Of a stretch of DNA of 57,095 nucleotides, positions 1-9,845 are shown piece by piece. Positions within the stretch are counted from its first letter, which is position 1, and every line of letters starts with the position of its first letter. The translations under genes and the position numbers were made by a program. This DNA comes from Gammaproteobacteria bacterium (GTDB taxonomy: Bacteria; Pseudomonadota; Gammaproteobacteria; DSM-16500), in assembly GCA_013287085.1 (NCBI GenBank), contig JABDEM010000005.1, positions 1-57,095 of the forward strand, given 5' to 3'. The notes under the pieces are model-generated. The model ran no database searches. It was not told the DNA's origin and worked only from the letters and a program-made list of their open reading frames with translations.

Positions 1-1575
1 AAGTATTATGCGGTGTATGGGGGTAAAGATAAGCATTTAGGTAAGGGGAGTTTTGGCTTTGGAAGACTTGCTCAAGATCTTGATACAGGAGAGTGGGTAT
101 TTTTAAAAACCATACGCTTACGTGGCCAACCTGGAGAAATGACCGATAGAGAGGTAAATGCATTAAAAGAAGCGGGTCTTTTCATAGGTCATTACGAAGG
201 ATTTTCTGCTACGACTGGCGAGGCGCAAGATGAAGTTCTGATGCGCTTAGAGCCTGGGATGAATTTAGATAATTTCAATAAATCGGATAAGCAATTACCT
301 GCCATTCGTTTGCTTGATATGCAAATTTCTCTTTTAACATCTATACGTGGACTCCATGAAAAAGGCCTTTTGCACCGCGATATAAAACCTGCTAATACGA
401 TTTATAATCCTGTTTCACGTGAGGCCAAATCCATCGATTTGGGTTTGGTGATGGCTGGTGTGGGAGCCGGAGAAGAAAAAGAGGGAGGTCTTGCGGGAAC
501 ACCGCTTTATATGGCGCCCGAATCCATTATTTACCAACAATATTCTGAAAAGTCTGATGTTTACCAATTAGGCATTACCATTGCAGAAAATTTAAAGATG
601 GTCAAAGAAGAAAAGGGGCGATACCGACTTAAAACAGCAGAAGAAGTGGTAAATGATAAAAATTCTCCTATTAACAATCCAGATGAACGTGAAGCGATTC
701 GAAGTTATTTAGAAACAATGACTGATAATAATCCTAATAAACGACCTTCATTAAAAGAAGTCATTCGTGTATTTGAAGCATTAAGGGATAATCATTTGCG
801 TACCTCAGGATTGCTCACCAAAGTTGCTTATATTGATGTTGCTGAATATCTTCAATCAGGAGAAATGGAAAGAGATGTTCTTCGCGAGACATTAAAAGCA
901 GGAGTTCATGAAGTATTTTTAGTTGATAATAATGGTGCTCACGCTAAAGAATATGTAGCGGTTAAGCGCGAGTTAGAAAAAAGCGGTGTGGTCGTTATGC
1001 CGGAGGTAGTGCAATATGATAAAAAAATTGATCGCGAAAGAGCTATAAAAAGACATATGGGCTACCGAGAAAGACATGATCCTTATGTGTATGGTTGCTT
1101 CAGTATCGAACAAGGAAAAGCGCGGGAAATTCCAGAAAATATGGCCAATAAAGTTGAAAAAATTATTGAGAGTTTAGATAACGAAGTAGCAAGGTTACAA
1201 ACAACTTATCCAAAAGGGTCAGAAGGATATCAATATGCGGGAGAACGCATATCTAAAATTAATGCGACGCGTAACACGCTCGCAGAACACAAGGATCGAA
1301 TTAATTTTGAGGGTTTAGTAGATGAGTTGAGTCAGCTAGAACAAGACTTAATGAAGGGTAAAGGTTGGCTAAGATTTTTGGAGAAAAATTTAGAGTTTTT
1401 TAGTGCTACAACGGCTCGAAAAAATGTTAAAAAAGTTTTAGCAGAGGTTGAAAAAGAGGCACCAAAAGTCGCTGTCATCCGTGGAAAGAAACAAGAAGTG
1501 ATTAAAGTCGTTGACGTTAAAACAGAAGATAAAAAAGAACCGGCCATCTCCCCACACAGACGACATCGTCAGTGA
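1..1575 (+). CDS. Eukaryotic-type Ser/Thr protein kinase, 5' end outside the window
   Basis: The frame is open to the left edge, so the true start may lie outside; the first possible start inside is GTG at 13 (520 aa, numbering used here). Kinase hallmarks appear in order: glycine-rich loop GKGSFGFG (10-17), ATP lysine in FLKTI (K32), catalytic HRDIKPAN (121-128), DLG in place of DFG (142-144) and the activation-segment end GTPLYMAPE (to 170). All residues needed for catalysis are present. Residues 270-520 form a helical, charged extension of unknown function, ending in an acidic stretch (EDKKEP) and a basic tail. It has no signal peptide or membrane segment. Related kinases in Legionella (LegK family) are Dot/Icm effectors that phosphorylate host proteins. 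That role here is inference from family and context. It converges on the Tim44-like gene. Confidence 0.88.
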   Translation, partial: KYYAVYGGKDKHLGKGSFGFGRLAQDLDTGEWVFLKTIRLRGQPGEMTDREVNALKEAGLFIGHYEGFSATTGEAQDEVLMRLEPGMNLDNFNKSDKQLPAIRLLDMQISLLTSIRGLHEKGLLHRDIKPANTIYNPVSREAKSIDLGLVMAGVGAGEEKEGGLAGTPLYMAPESIIYQQYSEKSDVYQLGITIAENLKMVKEEKGRYRLKTAEEVVNDKNSPINNPDEREAIRSYLETMTDNNPNKRPSLKEVIRVFEALRDNHLRTSGLLTKVAYIDVAEYLQSGEMERDVLRETLKAGVHEVFLVDNNGAHAKEYVAVKRELEKSGVVVMPEVVQYDKKIDRERAIKRHMGYRERHDPYVYGCFSIEQGKAREIPENMANKVEKIIESLDNEVARLQTTYPKGSEGYQYAGERISKINATRNTLAEHKDRINFEGLVDELSQLEQDLMKGKGWLRFLEKNLEFFSATTARKNVKKVLAEVEKEAPKVAVIRGKKQEVIKVVDVKTEDKKEPAISPHRRHRQ

Positions 1576-1605
1576 GGAAAGTTAGGCCAGCTCAGAAAAA
1601 ACTCA

Positions 1606-2400
1606 TTAAACCTGCTGAATCCCAGCAACTACCCAGCTATTATTCATCCCATCTTGGCGAAAATGCCAAATCTCTTTAATTGCAACAGGCGCAGCCCCTT
1701 GTTCTTCACTAATCATGCCTGAAAATAAAGTGCTCGCAACTTCTGTACCATTTTCGTTAGACACATCCAGCAATTGTGCGTCCAATGAAACCACTTCAGT
1801 AACATTGGTTTCATTACCGCGTTCATGTAATTGTAATTGAATTTCAGCAAAAACTTCAGGCGCTGTGAATTCACGTAAATCCGCTAAATTTTTACTGTCA
1901 TAGGCTGCTTGTAAACGAAGATATAAAGATTTTGCATTACGTAGAAAACTTGCATCATCAAAACCTAAAGGTCTGCTATTAGTATTAGTAGTATTCGCTT
2001 GATAAATAGGTTCTGCATTAAAGGTTCTATTTTGTTGCATATTAGGTTGAGTAACCGGTTGCGCAACGCGATTAGCAAATAAGCGCCATACTAAAAATAT
2101 TGCACCACCTATTAATAACCAAGACAATAGGCCGCTACCTAAGCCATGGCTCATAAATAATGAACCTAACAATCCACCAATCGCAAGACCCGCTAAAGGT
2201 CCTAACCAGCGACTAGCAGGTTTTGCAGCCGCTGCAGCAGCAGGTGCTGCACTTGGGCGATAACTATTGGTTGAAAAATTACTCGTATTACGAGTCATCC
2301 CAAAACTTCTGCCACCGCCAAAACGTTTAGCTTCAGCGTCAGTCACTAACATTCCAAAAGTAACAAGGGTGATCATTAACGCTAACAGAATCTTACGCAT
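1606..2400 (-). CDS. Tim44-like domain membrane protein
   Basis: 264 aa. The N-terminus is a clear signal peptide or anchor ending near AEA (residue 24). A Gly/Ser- and Ala-rich linker follows, with FGGGRSFG, which is typical of bacterial Tim44-like proteins. A hydrophobic, glycine-rich segment comes at about 66-108. The C-terminal half (about 145-264) matches the Tim44-like fold: an FLRNAKSLYLRLQAAYD helix, then a strand-rich part ending in the pattern EIWHFRQDG...WVVAGIQQ. In mitochondria Tim44 tethers the import motor; the bacterial function is not established. The start has a good Shine-Dalgarno (GAGGAAAA). It lies 11 nt downstream of acnA on the same strand, so cotranscription is plausible without implying a shared function. 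Confidence 0.8.
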   Translation of the reverse strand: MRKILLALMITLVTFGMLVTDAEAKRFGGGRSFGMTRNTSNFSTNSYRPSAAPAAAAAAKPASRWLGPLAGLAIGGLLGSLFMSHGLGSGLLSWLLIGGAIFLVWRLFANRVAQPVTQPNMQQNRTFNAEPIYQANTTNTNSRPLGFDDASFLRNAKSLYLRLQAAYDSKNLADLREFTAPEVFAEIQLQLHERGNETNVTEVVSLDAQLLDVSNENGTEVASTLFSGMISEEQGAAPVAIKEIWHFRQDGMNNSWVVAGIQQV

Positions 2401-2411
2401 AGTATTTTCCT

Positions 2412-5033
2412 CTAGTTAATCATGTTTCTTAAAACATACTGCAAGATGCCGCCATGCAGGTAATATTCAACTTCATTAATCGTATCAATACGGCTAAGAA
2501 GATTGAGGGTGAATGTTTCGCCGTTTTCTTTGTGTATCATGGCTTTAATGGTCATACGGGGGTTAATTTCATCAGCGAGGCCTAGTATATCAATCTTTTC
2601 CGCACCTGTCAGTTCCAGTGTTTTGCGGTTAACCCCTGGTTCAAATTGAAGCGGTAAAATGCCCATGCCAATCAAATTCGAACGATGAATACGCTCAAAA
2701 CTTTCCGCAATAACTGCCTTAATTCCCAATAACTTAGGCCCTTTAGCTGCCCAATCACGCGAGGATCCAGTACCGTATTCTTTTCCAGCAATAATCACTA
2801 ATGGAGTATGATCATTTTGATAGCACATAGCTGCATCAAATATAGACATCGTTTCACCCGTAGGTAAGTACTTCGTGAAACCACCTTCAACGCCCGGAAC
2901 CATTTCGTTTTTAATACGAATATTGGCAAACGTTCCGCGCATCATTACTTCATGATTACCACGACGTGCCCCTAAAGAATTAAAATCACTAGGATGCACA
3001 TTTTTAGATAACAAATAAATTCCAGCAGGGCTATCGGCTCTTATTGAGCCTGCCGGAGAAATATGATCAGTAGTAATGCTATCTCCTAACATTGCTAAAA
3101 TATTAGCATTTTTAATATCTTGAATTTTATCTGGTGTTCTTTGTATGTTGTTGAAAAAGGGCGGATGTTGAATATAAGTAGAATCATTATTCCATTCATA
3201 AGTATCGGATTCAGTAATTTTCATGCTTTGCCATTCAGGGGTGCCACTAAAGACATCTTTATATTGTTCGCTAAACATTTTATTAGTGACTTTAGCAACT
3301 TCAACTTGGATTTCACTATTGCTTGGCCAAATATCTTTTAAATAAACAGGGTTGCCATTCTTATCATTACCAATCGCTTGTTCTGTTAAATTAATTTGTG
3401 TAGTCCCAGCCAATGCAAATGCAACAACCAGAGGAGGGGAAGCTAACCAATTCGCTTTAACTTGTGGATGCACCCGTCCTTCAAAATTTCTATTGCCGGA
3501 TAAAACTGCAGAAACAATTAAATCATTTTTGCTAACGGTTTCAGAAACAGCATCCGGTAGGGGACCAGAATTTCCAATACAAGTAGTACAACCATAACCT
3601 GTTAATGAAAACCCAATTTGATCTAAGAATTTTTGTAAACCAGCCGCTTCTAAATAGCGCGTCACAACTTGTGAGCCTGGCGCTAAAGAAGTTTTAACCC
3701 AAGGTTTTTTTGTTAAACCTTTTTCTACCGCTTTTTTAGCAACTAAACCTGCCGCCATTAATACACTAGGATTGGAAGTGTTAGTGCAGCTAGTAATTGC
3801 TGCAATCACAACATCTCCATGATGCATATTATTAAAGCTCGTATTTTTTTCTGCGAGTCGCGAAGATTCTTTTAATAAATTATCAAAAGATTCAGGTAAA
3901 TTTTGTAAAGCGACATTATCTTGCGGACGTTTAGGTCCTGCTAAACAAGGAACTATATTCGAAAGATTAACTTCTACTATTTCAGTAAAAATGGGATTCG
4001 CATGAGGATCATGCCAAAGCCCCTGTGTTTTTGCATAGCTTTCAACTAATAAAACAGTTTGTTCATCACGCGCAGTTAATTTTAAATAATCTAATGTTGC
4101 TTGATCAATCGGAAAAAATCCGCAAGTTGCACCATATTCAGGTGCCATATTCGCAAGTGTCGCGCGATCTGCTAAAGATAATTCACTTAATCCCGGACCA
4201 AAGTATTCAACAAATTTACCTACTACGCCTTTTTTACGTAATACCTGGGTTACCATTAAAACTAAATCTGTCGCAGTCACGCCTTCTTGTAATTTTCCTG
4301 TGAGTTTCACACCAATCACTTCAGGAATTAACATAGAAATAGGCTGACCTAACATCGCAGCTTCAGCTTCAATCCCACCAACGCCCCAACCTAAAACGCC
4401 TAAGCCATTAATCATAGTAGTATGACTATCGGTTCCAACTAAAGTATCGGGATAAGCAAATTTTCCATCTGTCCAAACGGTTTTTGCTAAATATTCTAAA
4501 TTCACTTGATGACAAATTCCGGTACCAGGAGGCACGACACGAAAATTTTCAAACGCTTGTTGTCCCCAACGTAAAAATTCATAACGCTCGAGATTTCTTT
4601 CCATTTCTAAATCAACATTAAATTGAAAAGCGCCTGGCGTACCATATTGATCCACTTGTACCGAGTGATCAATCACTAAATCAACAGGGGAGAGCGGATT
4701 AATTTTATCGGGATTGCCGCCTAATTTTTTTATGGCAGCACGCATCGCGGCTAAATCCACCACCGCAGGAACCCCAGTAAAATCTTGCATTAAAACACGC
4801 GCAGGTCGATAAGCAATTTCTCTATCTGTTTTTTTAGCAATCAGCGCTTTAATATCATCCGCTGTCACTGTTTTACCATCTTCAAAACGCAATAAATTTT
4901 CTAATAATATTTTTAAAGAAAGCGGAAGGGTAGCTATGCCTTTTAATCCAGCTTTTTCAGCCTCAGCAAGACTATAAAATTCATAAGGTATATTGTTTAC
5001 GGTGAGGGTTTGACGTGCGTTAAAAGTGTTCAA
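2412..5033 (-). CDS. acnA: Aconitate hydratase A
   Basis: 873 aa, close to the usual 890 of the AcnA/IRP1 family. It interconverts citrate and isocitrate in the TCA cycle in the cytoplasm. The [4Fe-4S] ligands are visible as SCTNTSNPSV (about residue 414) and the CxxC of YGCTTCIGNSGP (about 480 and 483). Other family blocks are LVGTDSHTTMINGLGVLGWGVGGIEAE, which spans the substrate-binding region, and the C-terminal swivel domain with YGTGSSRDWAAKGP. The order of domains, with the swivel domain last, separates AcnA from AcnB. It is transcribed divergently from hemF with about 41 nt between the start codons, and it is followed closely by the Tim44-like gene. Confidence 0.97.
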   Translation of the reverse strand: MNTFNARQTLTVNNIPYEFYSLAEAEKAGLKGIATLPLSLKILLENLLRFEDGKTVTADDIKALIAKKTDREIAYRPARVLMQDFTGVPAVVDLAAMRAAIKKLGGNPDKINPLSPVDLVIDHSVQVDQYGTPGAFQFNVDLEMERNLERYEFLRWGQQAFENFRVVPPGTGICHQVNLEYLAKTVWTDGKFAYPDTLVGTDSHTTMINGLGVLGWGVGGIEAEAAMLGQPISMLIPEVIGVKLTGKLQEGVTATDLVLMVTQVLRKKGVVGKFVEYFGPGLSELSLADRATLANMAPEYGATCGFFPIDQATLDYLKLTARDEQTVLLVESYAKTQGLWHDPHANPIFTEIVEVNLSNIVPCLAGPKRPQDNVALQNLPESFDNLLKESSRLAEKNTSFNNMHHGDVVIAAITSCTNTSNPSVLMAAGLVAKKAVEKGLTKKPWVKTSLAPGSQVVTRYLEAAGLQKFLDQIGFSLTGYGCTTCIGNSGPLPDAVSETVSKNDLIVSAVLSGNRNFEGRVHPQVKANWLASPPLVVAFALAGTTQINLTEQAIGNDKNGNPVYLKDIWPSNSEIQVEVAKVTNKMFSEQYKDVFSGTPEWQSMKITESDTYEWNNDSTYIQHPPFFNNIQRTPDKIQDIKNANILAMLGDSITTDHISPAGSIRADSPAGIYLLSKNVHPSDFNSLGARRGNHEVMMRGTFANIRIKNEMVPGVEGGFTKYLPTGETMSIFDAAMCYQNDHTPLVIIAGKEYGTGSSRDWAAKGPKLLGIKAVIAESFERIHRSNLIGMGILPLQFEPGVNRKTLELTGAEKIDILGLADEINPRMTIKAMIHKENGETFTLNLLSRIDTINEVEYYLHGGILQYVLRNMIN

Positions 5034-5074
5034 TGCTGGTCTCCTAGATTAAACCGTGCGAAAATGCGGCTATT

Positions 5075-5968
5075 ATGCCTGAGATTTTAGAGATGATTAA
5101 GAAGTATTTATTAAGCCTACAGCAAGAGATTTGCGCGGTATTAAAAGCCGAAGACCCAGAGCTTAAGTTATTAGAAGATCCTTGGAATTATCCTGAGGGT
5201 GGGGGCGGGATTACCTGTGCACTAACCGATGGCAAGGTCATCGAAAAAGGCGGGGTTAATTTCTCCCATGTTTATGGCAAAACCCTGCCTCAAGCCGCCA
5301 CTTTAAAGCGCCCAGAACTCGCTAATGCGCCTTTCGAAGCAATGGGCGTCTCAGTCGTCATCCACCCCCTAAATCCTTATGTCCCCACTTGTCATTTAAA
5401 TGTCCGCCATATCATCGTTAAAACCGCGAATGGTCCTATTAGTTGGTTCGGCGGCGGATTCGATATGACGCCTTATTATGGTTTTATTGACGATGCTATC
5501 CATTGGCACAAAATGGCCAAAGCCGCTTGCGATCCTTTTGGCGCAGAACTCTATCCGCGTTTAAAAAAATGGTGCGATGAATATTTTTATTTAAAACACC
5601 GTAATGAACCTAGAGGCATAGGCGGCATATTTTTTGATGATTTAAATGAAGAGTATGGATTTCAATTTATGCAAAGCGTAGGCGAACATTTTATCAAAGC
5701 CTATTTGCCTATTGTTGCCAAACGTAAATCTCATGCTTTTACACAAAAAGAACGCGACTTTCAAAGTTATAGACGTGGAAGGTATGTGGAATTTAATTTG
5801 TTATATGATCGTGGAACTTTGTTTGGATTACAATCGGGTGGGCGTACGGAATCTATCTTAATGTCGCTACCGCCTATTGTTAATTGGAAGTACAACTGGC
5901 TGCCTGAAAAAGGGAGTGAAGAAGAAAAGCTGTATAAAGAGTTTTTAGTGCCTAAAGATTGGATTTAG
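5075..5968 (+). CDS. hemF: Oxygen-dependent coproporphyrinogen III oxidase
   Basis: 297 aa, essentially full length for HemF (E. coli 299). It performs the aerobic oxidative decarboxylation of coproporphyrinogen III to protoporphyrinogen IX in haem synthesis. Family blocks seen are [34 protein letters not shown] with the conserved metal-site histidines, [26 protein letters not shown], and the C-terminal [22 protein letters not shown] second ATG six codons downstream (5093) is also possible because the first lacks a strong Shine-Dalgarno. Haem supply fits the cytochrome bd genes elsewhere in the window, although they are not linked. Confidence 0.96.
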   Translation: MPEILEMIKKYLLSLQQEICAVLKAEDPELKLLEDPWNYPEGGGGITCALTDGKVIEKGGVNFSHVYGKTLPQAATLKRPELANAPFEAMGVSVVIHPLNPYVPTCHLNVRHIIVKTANGPISWFGGGFDMTPYYGFIDDAIHWHKMAKAACDPFGAELYPRLKKWCDEYFYLKHRNEPRGIGGIFFDDLNEEYGFQFMQSVGEHFIKAYLPIVAKRKSHAFTQKERDFQSYRRGRYVEFNLLYDRGTLFGLQSGGRTESILMSLPPIVNWKYNWLPEKGSEEEKLYKEFLVPKDWI

Positions 5969-5991
5969 CTGTATCGGCGCTACAAGATATT

Positions 5992-6118
5992 CCCTCTCCT
6001 CCCGCGCTTTAGCGGGAGGAGAGGGTTAGGGAGAGGAGGGTTCAAGCTTCGATTGCTATTAAAAACCTCCTACCCCCAACCCCTTCCTCCTACGCATTGC
6101 GTAGGAGGAAGGGGAGGT
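5992..6118. repeat. REPIN-like pair of inverted hairpin repeats
   Basis: Two strong hairpins face each other between hemF and the MFS gene. The first has a perfect 14-bp stem (5992-6005 with 6012-6025) and a 6-nt loop. The second has a perfect 16-bp stem (6080-6095 with 6099-6114) and a 3-nt loop. The 20 bases from 6023 (GGGTTAGGGAGAGGAGGGTT) and the reverse complement of the bases before the second hairpin (GGGTTGGGGGTAGGAGGTTT) match at 16 of 20 positions. Each half is therefore a hairpin plus the same G-rich tail, in opposite orientation. This is the structure of a REP doublet (REPIN). It may also end transcription from both sides. Confidence 0.7.
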
Positions 6119-6126
6119 TTTATTAA

Positions 6127-7485
6127 CTAGCGCGTAGGCTGCAGACTAATATTCTGAACTTCCGCTAATTTTTCAGCAGGCTCTTTCACAACAACCTGAC
6201 AATGTGTTTCTTTCAGGAAGAACGATAACACTAATCCTATCGCAACCCCAATCGGCACCACACTTAAAGCAAATGTATAATCAGCAGGCGCATAAACTGG
6301 CAATCCATTAGCACCAAGTGGGCTTGTGGTGTGTAAATCTAGTAATAAACCAACAACAGGCTGAAATACTGCACCACCTGCCATGATTAACATATTAGTT
6401 ACAGCAACAGCAGTTCCTGAAATTTGGAGGGGATTATTTTCTTTACCTAAAGCAAAACATAAAGGATGTGAGCCGCAGCAAAAACCAATACTAAAGAAGA
6501 TCAGGGGTAATAGTCCAAAAGAAACACCGCCAGGTAAATAGAACACAATACAAAGTAATATTGCCGCTAATGCACCTGTTACAACAAGTGGTAAACGTCT
6601 GCGTTTAAATTTATCCGATAAACCACCAATAATTGGGCCTGAAATAATCCAACCCATGAAAGTGGCGCTGGTTATACCAACAGCTTGTTCCGCGGTGAGT
6701 TGATAGACTGATTTTAAATAAGGAATTCCCCAAACATCTAAAAATACTGAAGCAGGTAAATAGAGCAAGCAACCAATGAAGCCAATGATCCACATTTGTT
6801 TATTAGTGGCTATAACTTTAAGAGCCGCAAATAATTGCTTCGTATTTAAAGGCGCAGGAATGAAATCTGCGTGTAATAATACTTTGGGTCTGCTGCGAAT
6901 GATTAAGAAAATAAAAATACTTAAAGTAACACCGATGATTAAAGCAAAATTTAGCGCTTGTTGATAACCGTAATATTCAACGGCTTTAGTTAAGTATTTT
7001 TGTGATAACGCACCGGAAATCATACCAATCGCATTGGTAAATCCAGCAACGGTTGCAAAACGATTAGCGGGGAGCCAAAGAGAAGCCAGTTTCAAAACAC
7101 CAATATAAGCAAACGCAGTTCCGAAACCAATTAATAAGCGACCCATCGCAGCAACAAAATAAGTGTCCGCAGTGGCGAAAATCGCAAGACCAATAACAGC
7201 TGTTAAACAAGCGATGGACAATACGGCTCTTGCGCCATATTTGTCATAAATCATCCCGGCAGGTAATTGCATGGGCGTATAAGCCCAATAATAACAAGCA
7301 GCCAAAGCGCCAAATTCGCAGGCTTTGATATGGAAGGCTTGGATGAGATTGTCTTGGATTACACTGGGAGAAACACGAAGAAAGTAATTAAAGCAGTAAA
7401 ACAGCATCCCTACAATACAAATAATCCAGGGATAGTAGGTGGTGCTAAAGGGTCGGGAAATAACCCCATTATTTTTCATCATCAT
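6127..7485 (-). CDS. Major facilitator superfamily transporter
   Basis: 452 aa with about 12 hydrophobic segments in two halves. Loop 2-3 carries the MFS signature as GMIYDKYGARAVL (near residue 77). The matching loop of the second half is GGLSDKFKRRRLP (near 285). The N-terminal block FNYFLRVSPSVIQDNL resembles MFS carriers common in Legionella and Coxiella, including the Pht-type phagosomal amino-acid and nucleoside carriers. Substrate cannot be read from the sequence. A Shine-Dalgarno-like AGGATA precedes the start. It follows nadE on the same strand after 89 nt, so it may be a separate unit or the last gene of a ygfZ-nadE-MFS operon. Confidence 0.85.
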   Translation of the reverse strand: MMMKNNGVISRPFSTTYYPWIICIVGMLFYCFNYFLRVSPSVIQDNLIQAFHIKACEFGALAACYYWAYTPMQLPAGMIYDKYGARAVLSIACLTAVIGLAIFATADTYFVAAMGRLLIGFGTAFAYIGVLKLASLWLPANRFATVAGFTNAIGMISGALSQKYLTKAVEYYGYQQALNFALIIGVTLSIFIFLIIRSRPKVLLHADFIPAPLNTKQLFAALKVIATNKQMWIIGFIGCLLYLPASVFLDVWGIPYLKSVYQLTAEQAVGITSATFMGWIISGPIIGGLSDKFKRRRLPLVVTGALAAILLCIVFYLPGGVSFGLLPLIFFSIGFCCGSHPLCFALGKENNPLQISGTAVAVTNMLIMAGGAVFQPVVGLLLDLHTTSPLGANGLPVYAPADYTFALSVVPIGVAIGLVLSFFLKETHCQVVVKEPAEKLAEVQNISLQPTR

Positions 7486-7574
7486 TCATATCCTATTCGA
7501 CTTGTTTATTTTTTATACATCGATGCTTTTATGTGTGGGGGATATTTATACCAAACTTGAGAGGACTTATCAAA

Positions 7575-9188
7575 CTAGCCTTTGAACCCATTGGTAATGG
7601 GGTAACGCCAATCTTTGCCGAAGGATTTGTGATTAATTCTGATACCAATAGGGCATTGGCGTCTTTTATATTCGCTATTTTTGATCAATTTTACTACTTT
7701 TTCAACGACTTGAGCGTCAAAACCTTGAGCAATGATATCACTGACCCCTTGTTCTTGATTAAGATATAAATCTAAAATTTTATCTAAAATTCCGTAAGGT
7801 GGGAGTGTATCTTCATCTTTTTGATTAGGAGCAAGTTCAGCAGTTGGGGGACGTACAACAATACTTTGGGGAATAATAGGATCCAGGTTGTTTCGATAAT
7901 CTGTTAACCGATAGACCCACGTTTTAGGAATATCTTTTAATACGGCTAATGCGCCTACCGTATCACCATATAAAGTCGTATACCCCACGGCATATTCGCT
8001 ACGATTCCCGGTAGTTAACACGAGCTTCCCGGTTTTATTGGAAAGCGCCATTAAAATAACCCCCCGGCAACGCGATTGGAGATTTTCTTCTACTAGGGTA
8101 GGTTTTTCTCCTAAATTTAAAGTACTAATAAATTGGGAGAACGCAGGTTCAATAGAATAAGTTTGATAATCTAGCCCTAAATTTTTAGTTAACTCTTTAA
8201 CGCTTTCTTCGCTGATAGAAGCGGTGTAACGAGAAGGCATAAAGAGAGCAGTTACATTTTCTTTACCTAAAGCATCCACTGCAATGGCAAGCGTTAAGGC
8301 AGAATCAATCCCTCCTGAAACTCCAATCATTACCCCTTGAAAACCATTTTTATGGACATAATCACGCACGCCTAATACGAGCGCATCATAAATTCTTTTT
8401 TCATCATCAACGAGTGCAAATGAGTCTGTTGGAACCGTCGTTTCTGCACTAGAGATTTCAACCTCAAAAGGAAATAAGGTTTCTTTAAAAAATCCGGCGT
8501 GCTGACAAAGCTTTCCTGTTTGGTCAACCACCATCGAGCCACCATCAAAGATCAGCTCATCTTGTCCGCCTACATTGTTGACATAAACAATAGGGGCATT
8601 AGCCGATTTTGCATATTTTGCTAAAGCCGCCACTCGACGCGTATGTTTATCCACTTCAAAAGGGGAAGCATTCGGCACTAAAATTAAGCGCGCACCTTGA
8701 ATAGCGGCTTGATGAGGTGGTCCTGGATACCATAAATCTTCACAAATTAATAATCCAACGGGTATGCCATTAATATTAACTACACAAGGCGAATTGCCTG
8801 GAACAAAATATCTATTTTCATCAAACACACCATAATTAGGCAGATGCTGTTTATTGTAACGACCTAAAATGGTGCCATTGTGAATCACTGAACAAGAATT
8901 TAATAAGCCTTGTGATGTTTGATAAGGATGACCCACAATACAATGGATGCCTTGCACGGCGTTTTTAAAAGTATTTAAACCAACATTTGCGGCATCAATA
9001 AAGGATTTTCGTAACAACAAATCTTCGGGTGGGTAACCGGTAATACTTAATTCTGGGAAAACAATAATTTCTGCAAGATGGGTATCACGCGCGGTGTGCG
9101 CTGCTTGGATGAGTTTCTCAACATTACCATCGATATCGCCGACTTTTAAATTCAGCTGAGCGAGTACAATTCTTAATTTTTTAGCCAT
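7575..9188 (-). CDS. nadE: Glutamine-dependent NAD+ synthetase
   Basis: 537 aa, the two-domain form. The N-terminal nitrilase-type glutaminase has the Glu-Lys-Cys triad at E46 (FPELSITGYPPEDLL), K113 (RYNKQHLPNYG) and C149 (LLICEDLWYPG). The C-terminal synthetase has the ATP pyrophosphatase loop GVSGGIDSAL, and further on TTGNRSEYAVGYTTLYGD. The enzyme amidates nicotinate adenine dinucleotide to NAD+, taking ammonia from glutamine. The gene starts inside the end of ygfZ (8-nt overlap), so the two are probably translationally coupled. The divergent neighbour pncA feeds the same salvage pathway. Confidence 0.97.
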   Translation of the reverse strand: MAKKLRIVLAQLNLKVGDIDGNVEKLIQAAHTARDTHLAEIIVFPELSITGYPPEDLLLRKSFIDAANVGLNTFKNAVQGIHCIVGHPYQTSQGLLNSCSVIHNGTILGRYNKQHLPNYGVFDENRYFVPGNSPCVVNINGIPVGLLICEDLWYPGPPHQAAIQGARLILVPNASPFEVDKHTRRVAALAKYAKSANAPIVYVNNVGGQDELIFDGGSMVVDQTGKLCQHAGFFKETLFPFEVEISSAETTVPTDSFALVDDEKRIYDALVLGVRDYVHKNGFQGVMIGVSGGIDSALTLAIAVDALGKENVTALFMPSRYTASISEESVKELTKNLGLDYQTYSIEPAFSQFISTLNLGEKPTLVEENLQSRCRGVILMALSNKTGKLVLTTGNRSEYAVGYTTLYGDTVGALAVLKDIPKTWVYRLTDYRNNLDPIIPQSIVVRPPTAELAPNQKDEDTLPPYGILDKILDLYLNQEQGVSDIIAQGFDAQVVEKVVKLIKNSEYKRRQCPIGIRINHKSFGKDWRYPITNGFKG

Positions 9189-9816
9189 GATTCGCGCCTA
9201 TCATGAGTACTTCATAGGTATTATAATCGATTTGTACAAAATCTACGACATTATCCTCACCGATGACGGGAGTATTTTCAGATTGAATGCGGGTGTGAGT
9301 TAAATGGTTTTTCAGTTTAGCCTTATACTGCATGCGTGCAATGATTTCCTGGCCTGTATAACAGCCCTTATCAAAGCTAACGCCACCTAATTCCGGTAGG
9401 TTTAAGTCATGCGGTAAGAATTTTTCACTGCTTTCAGGATAAATAGTTGGAATATTGGAAACAATATTGAAAAGCTTCCATTCTTCATCAGAGCCTGAAG
9501 CTTCAAGTGAGTCATTGATTTCTAACGAAACTTTAAAGAAAACCGCATATTTCTGTAGAGCTTTTAAAGCAATAGGTAATAAAGTTTTAGGCATTTTAAG
9601 ATAAAAATCGCAACCTTCAGTAAACAACCAAAATAAACTAATCACTCGTCCTTGAGGGTTGCAGTGAGCACCTAAACACGGTGTTTTAGTTACATCACAA
9701 GTCAGCTGGCCTTGTAATAATTTTTCAGCATCAGGCCCTGAGACTTTTAATAACCCTTGGGAGGGGAGATTAACGCTCATGGATTTGTTTAAAGCATCAG
9801 GTATTGATAGAATCAC
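9181..9816 (-). CDS. ygfZ: Folate-binding YgfZ/GcvT-like protein
   Basis: 211 aa, shorter than E. coli YgfZ (326 aa) and lacking part of the C-terminal region. The defining motif KGCYTGQEIIARMQYK is intact at about residues 150-165. The N-terminal part has LLKVSGPDAEKLLQGQLTCDV and GAHCNPQGRVISLFWLF, typical of the GcvT-like fold. YgfZ binds tetrahydrofolate and supports assembly or repair of certain Fe-S enzymes, such as MiaB. It overlaps nadE by 8 nt and diverges from pncA with only 29 nt between starts, so the two promoters must overlap. Confidence 0.9.
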   Translation of the reverse strand: MILSIPDALNKSMSVNLPSQGLLKVSGPDAEKLLQGQLTCDVTKTPCLGAHCNPQGRVISLFWLFTEGCDFYLKMPKTLLPIALKALQKYAVFFKVSLEINDSLEASGSDEEWKLFNIVSNIPTIYPESSEKFLPHDLNLPELGGVSFDKGCYTGQEIIARMQYKAKLKNHLTHTRIQSENTPVIGEDNVVDFVQIDYNTYEVLMIGANHG

Positions 9817-9845
9817 GCTTTATCTCGAAATTAAAAAAGTAGTCT

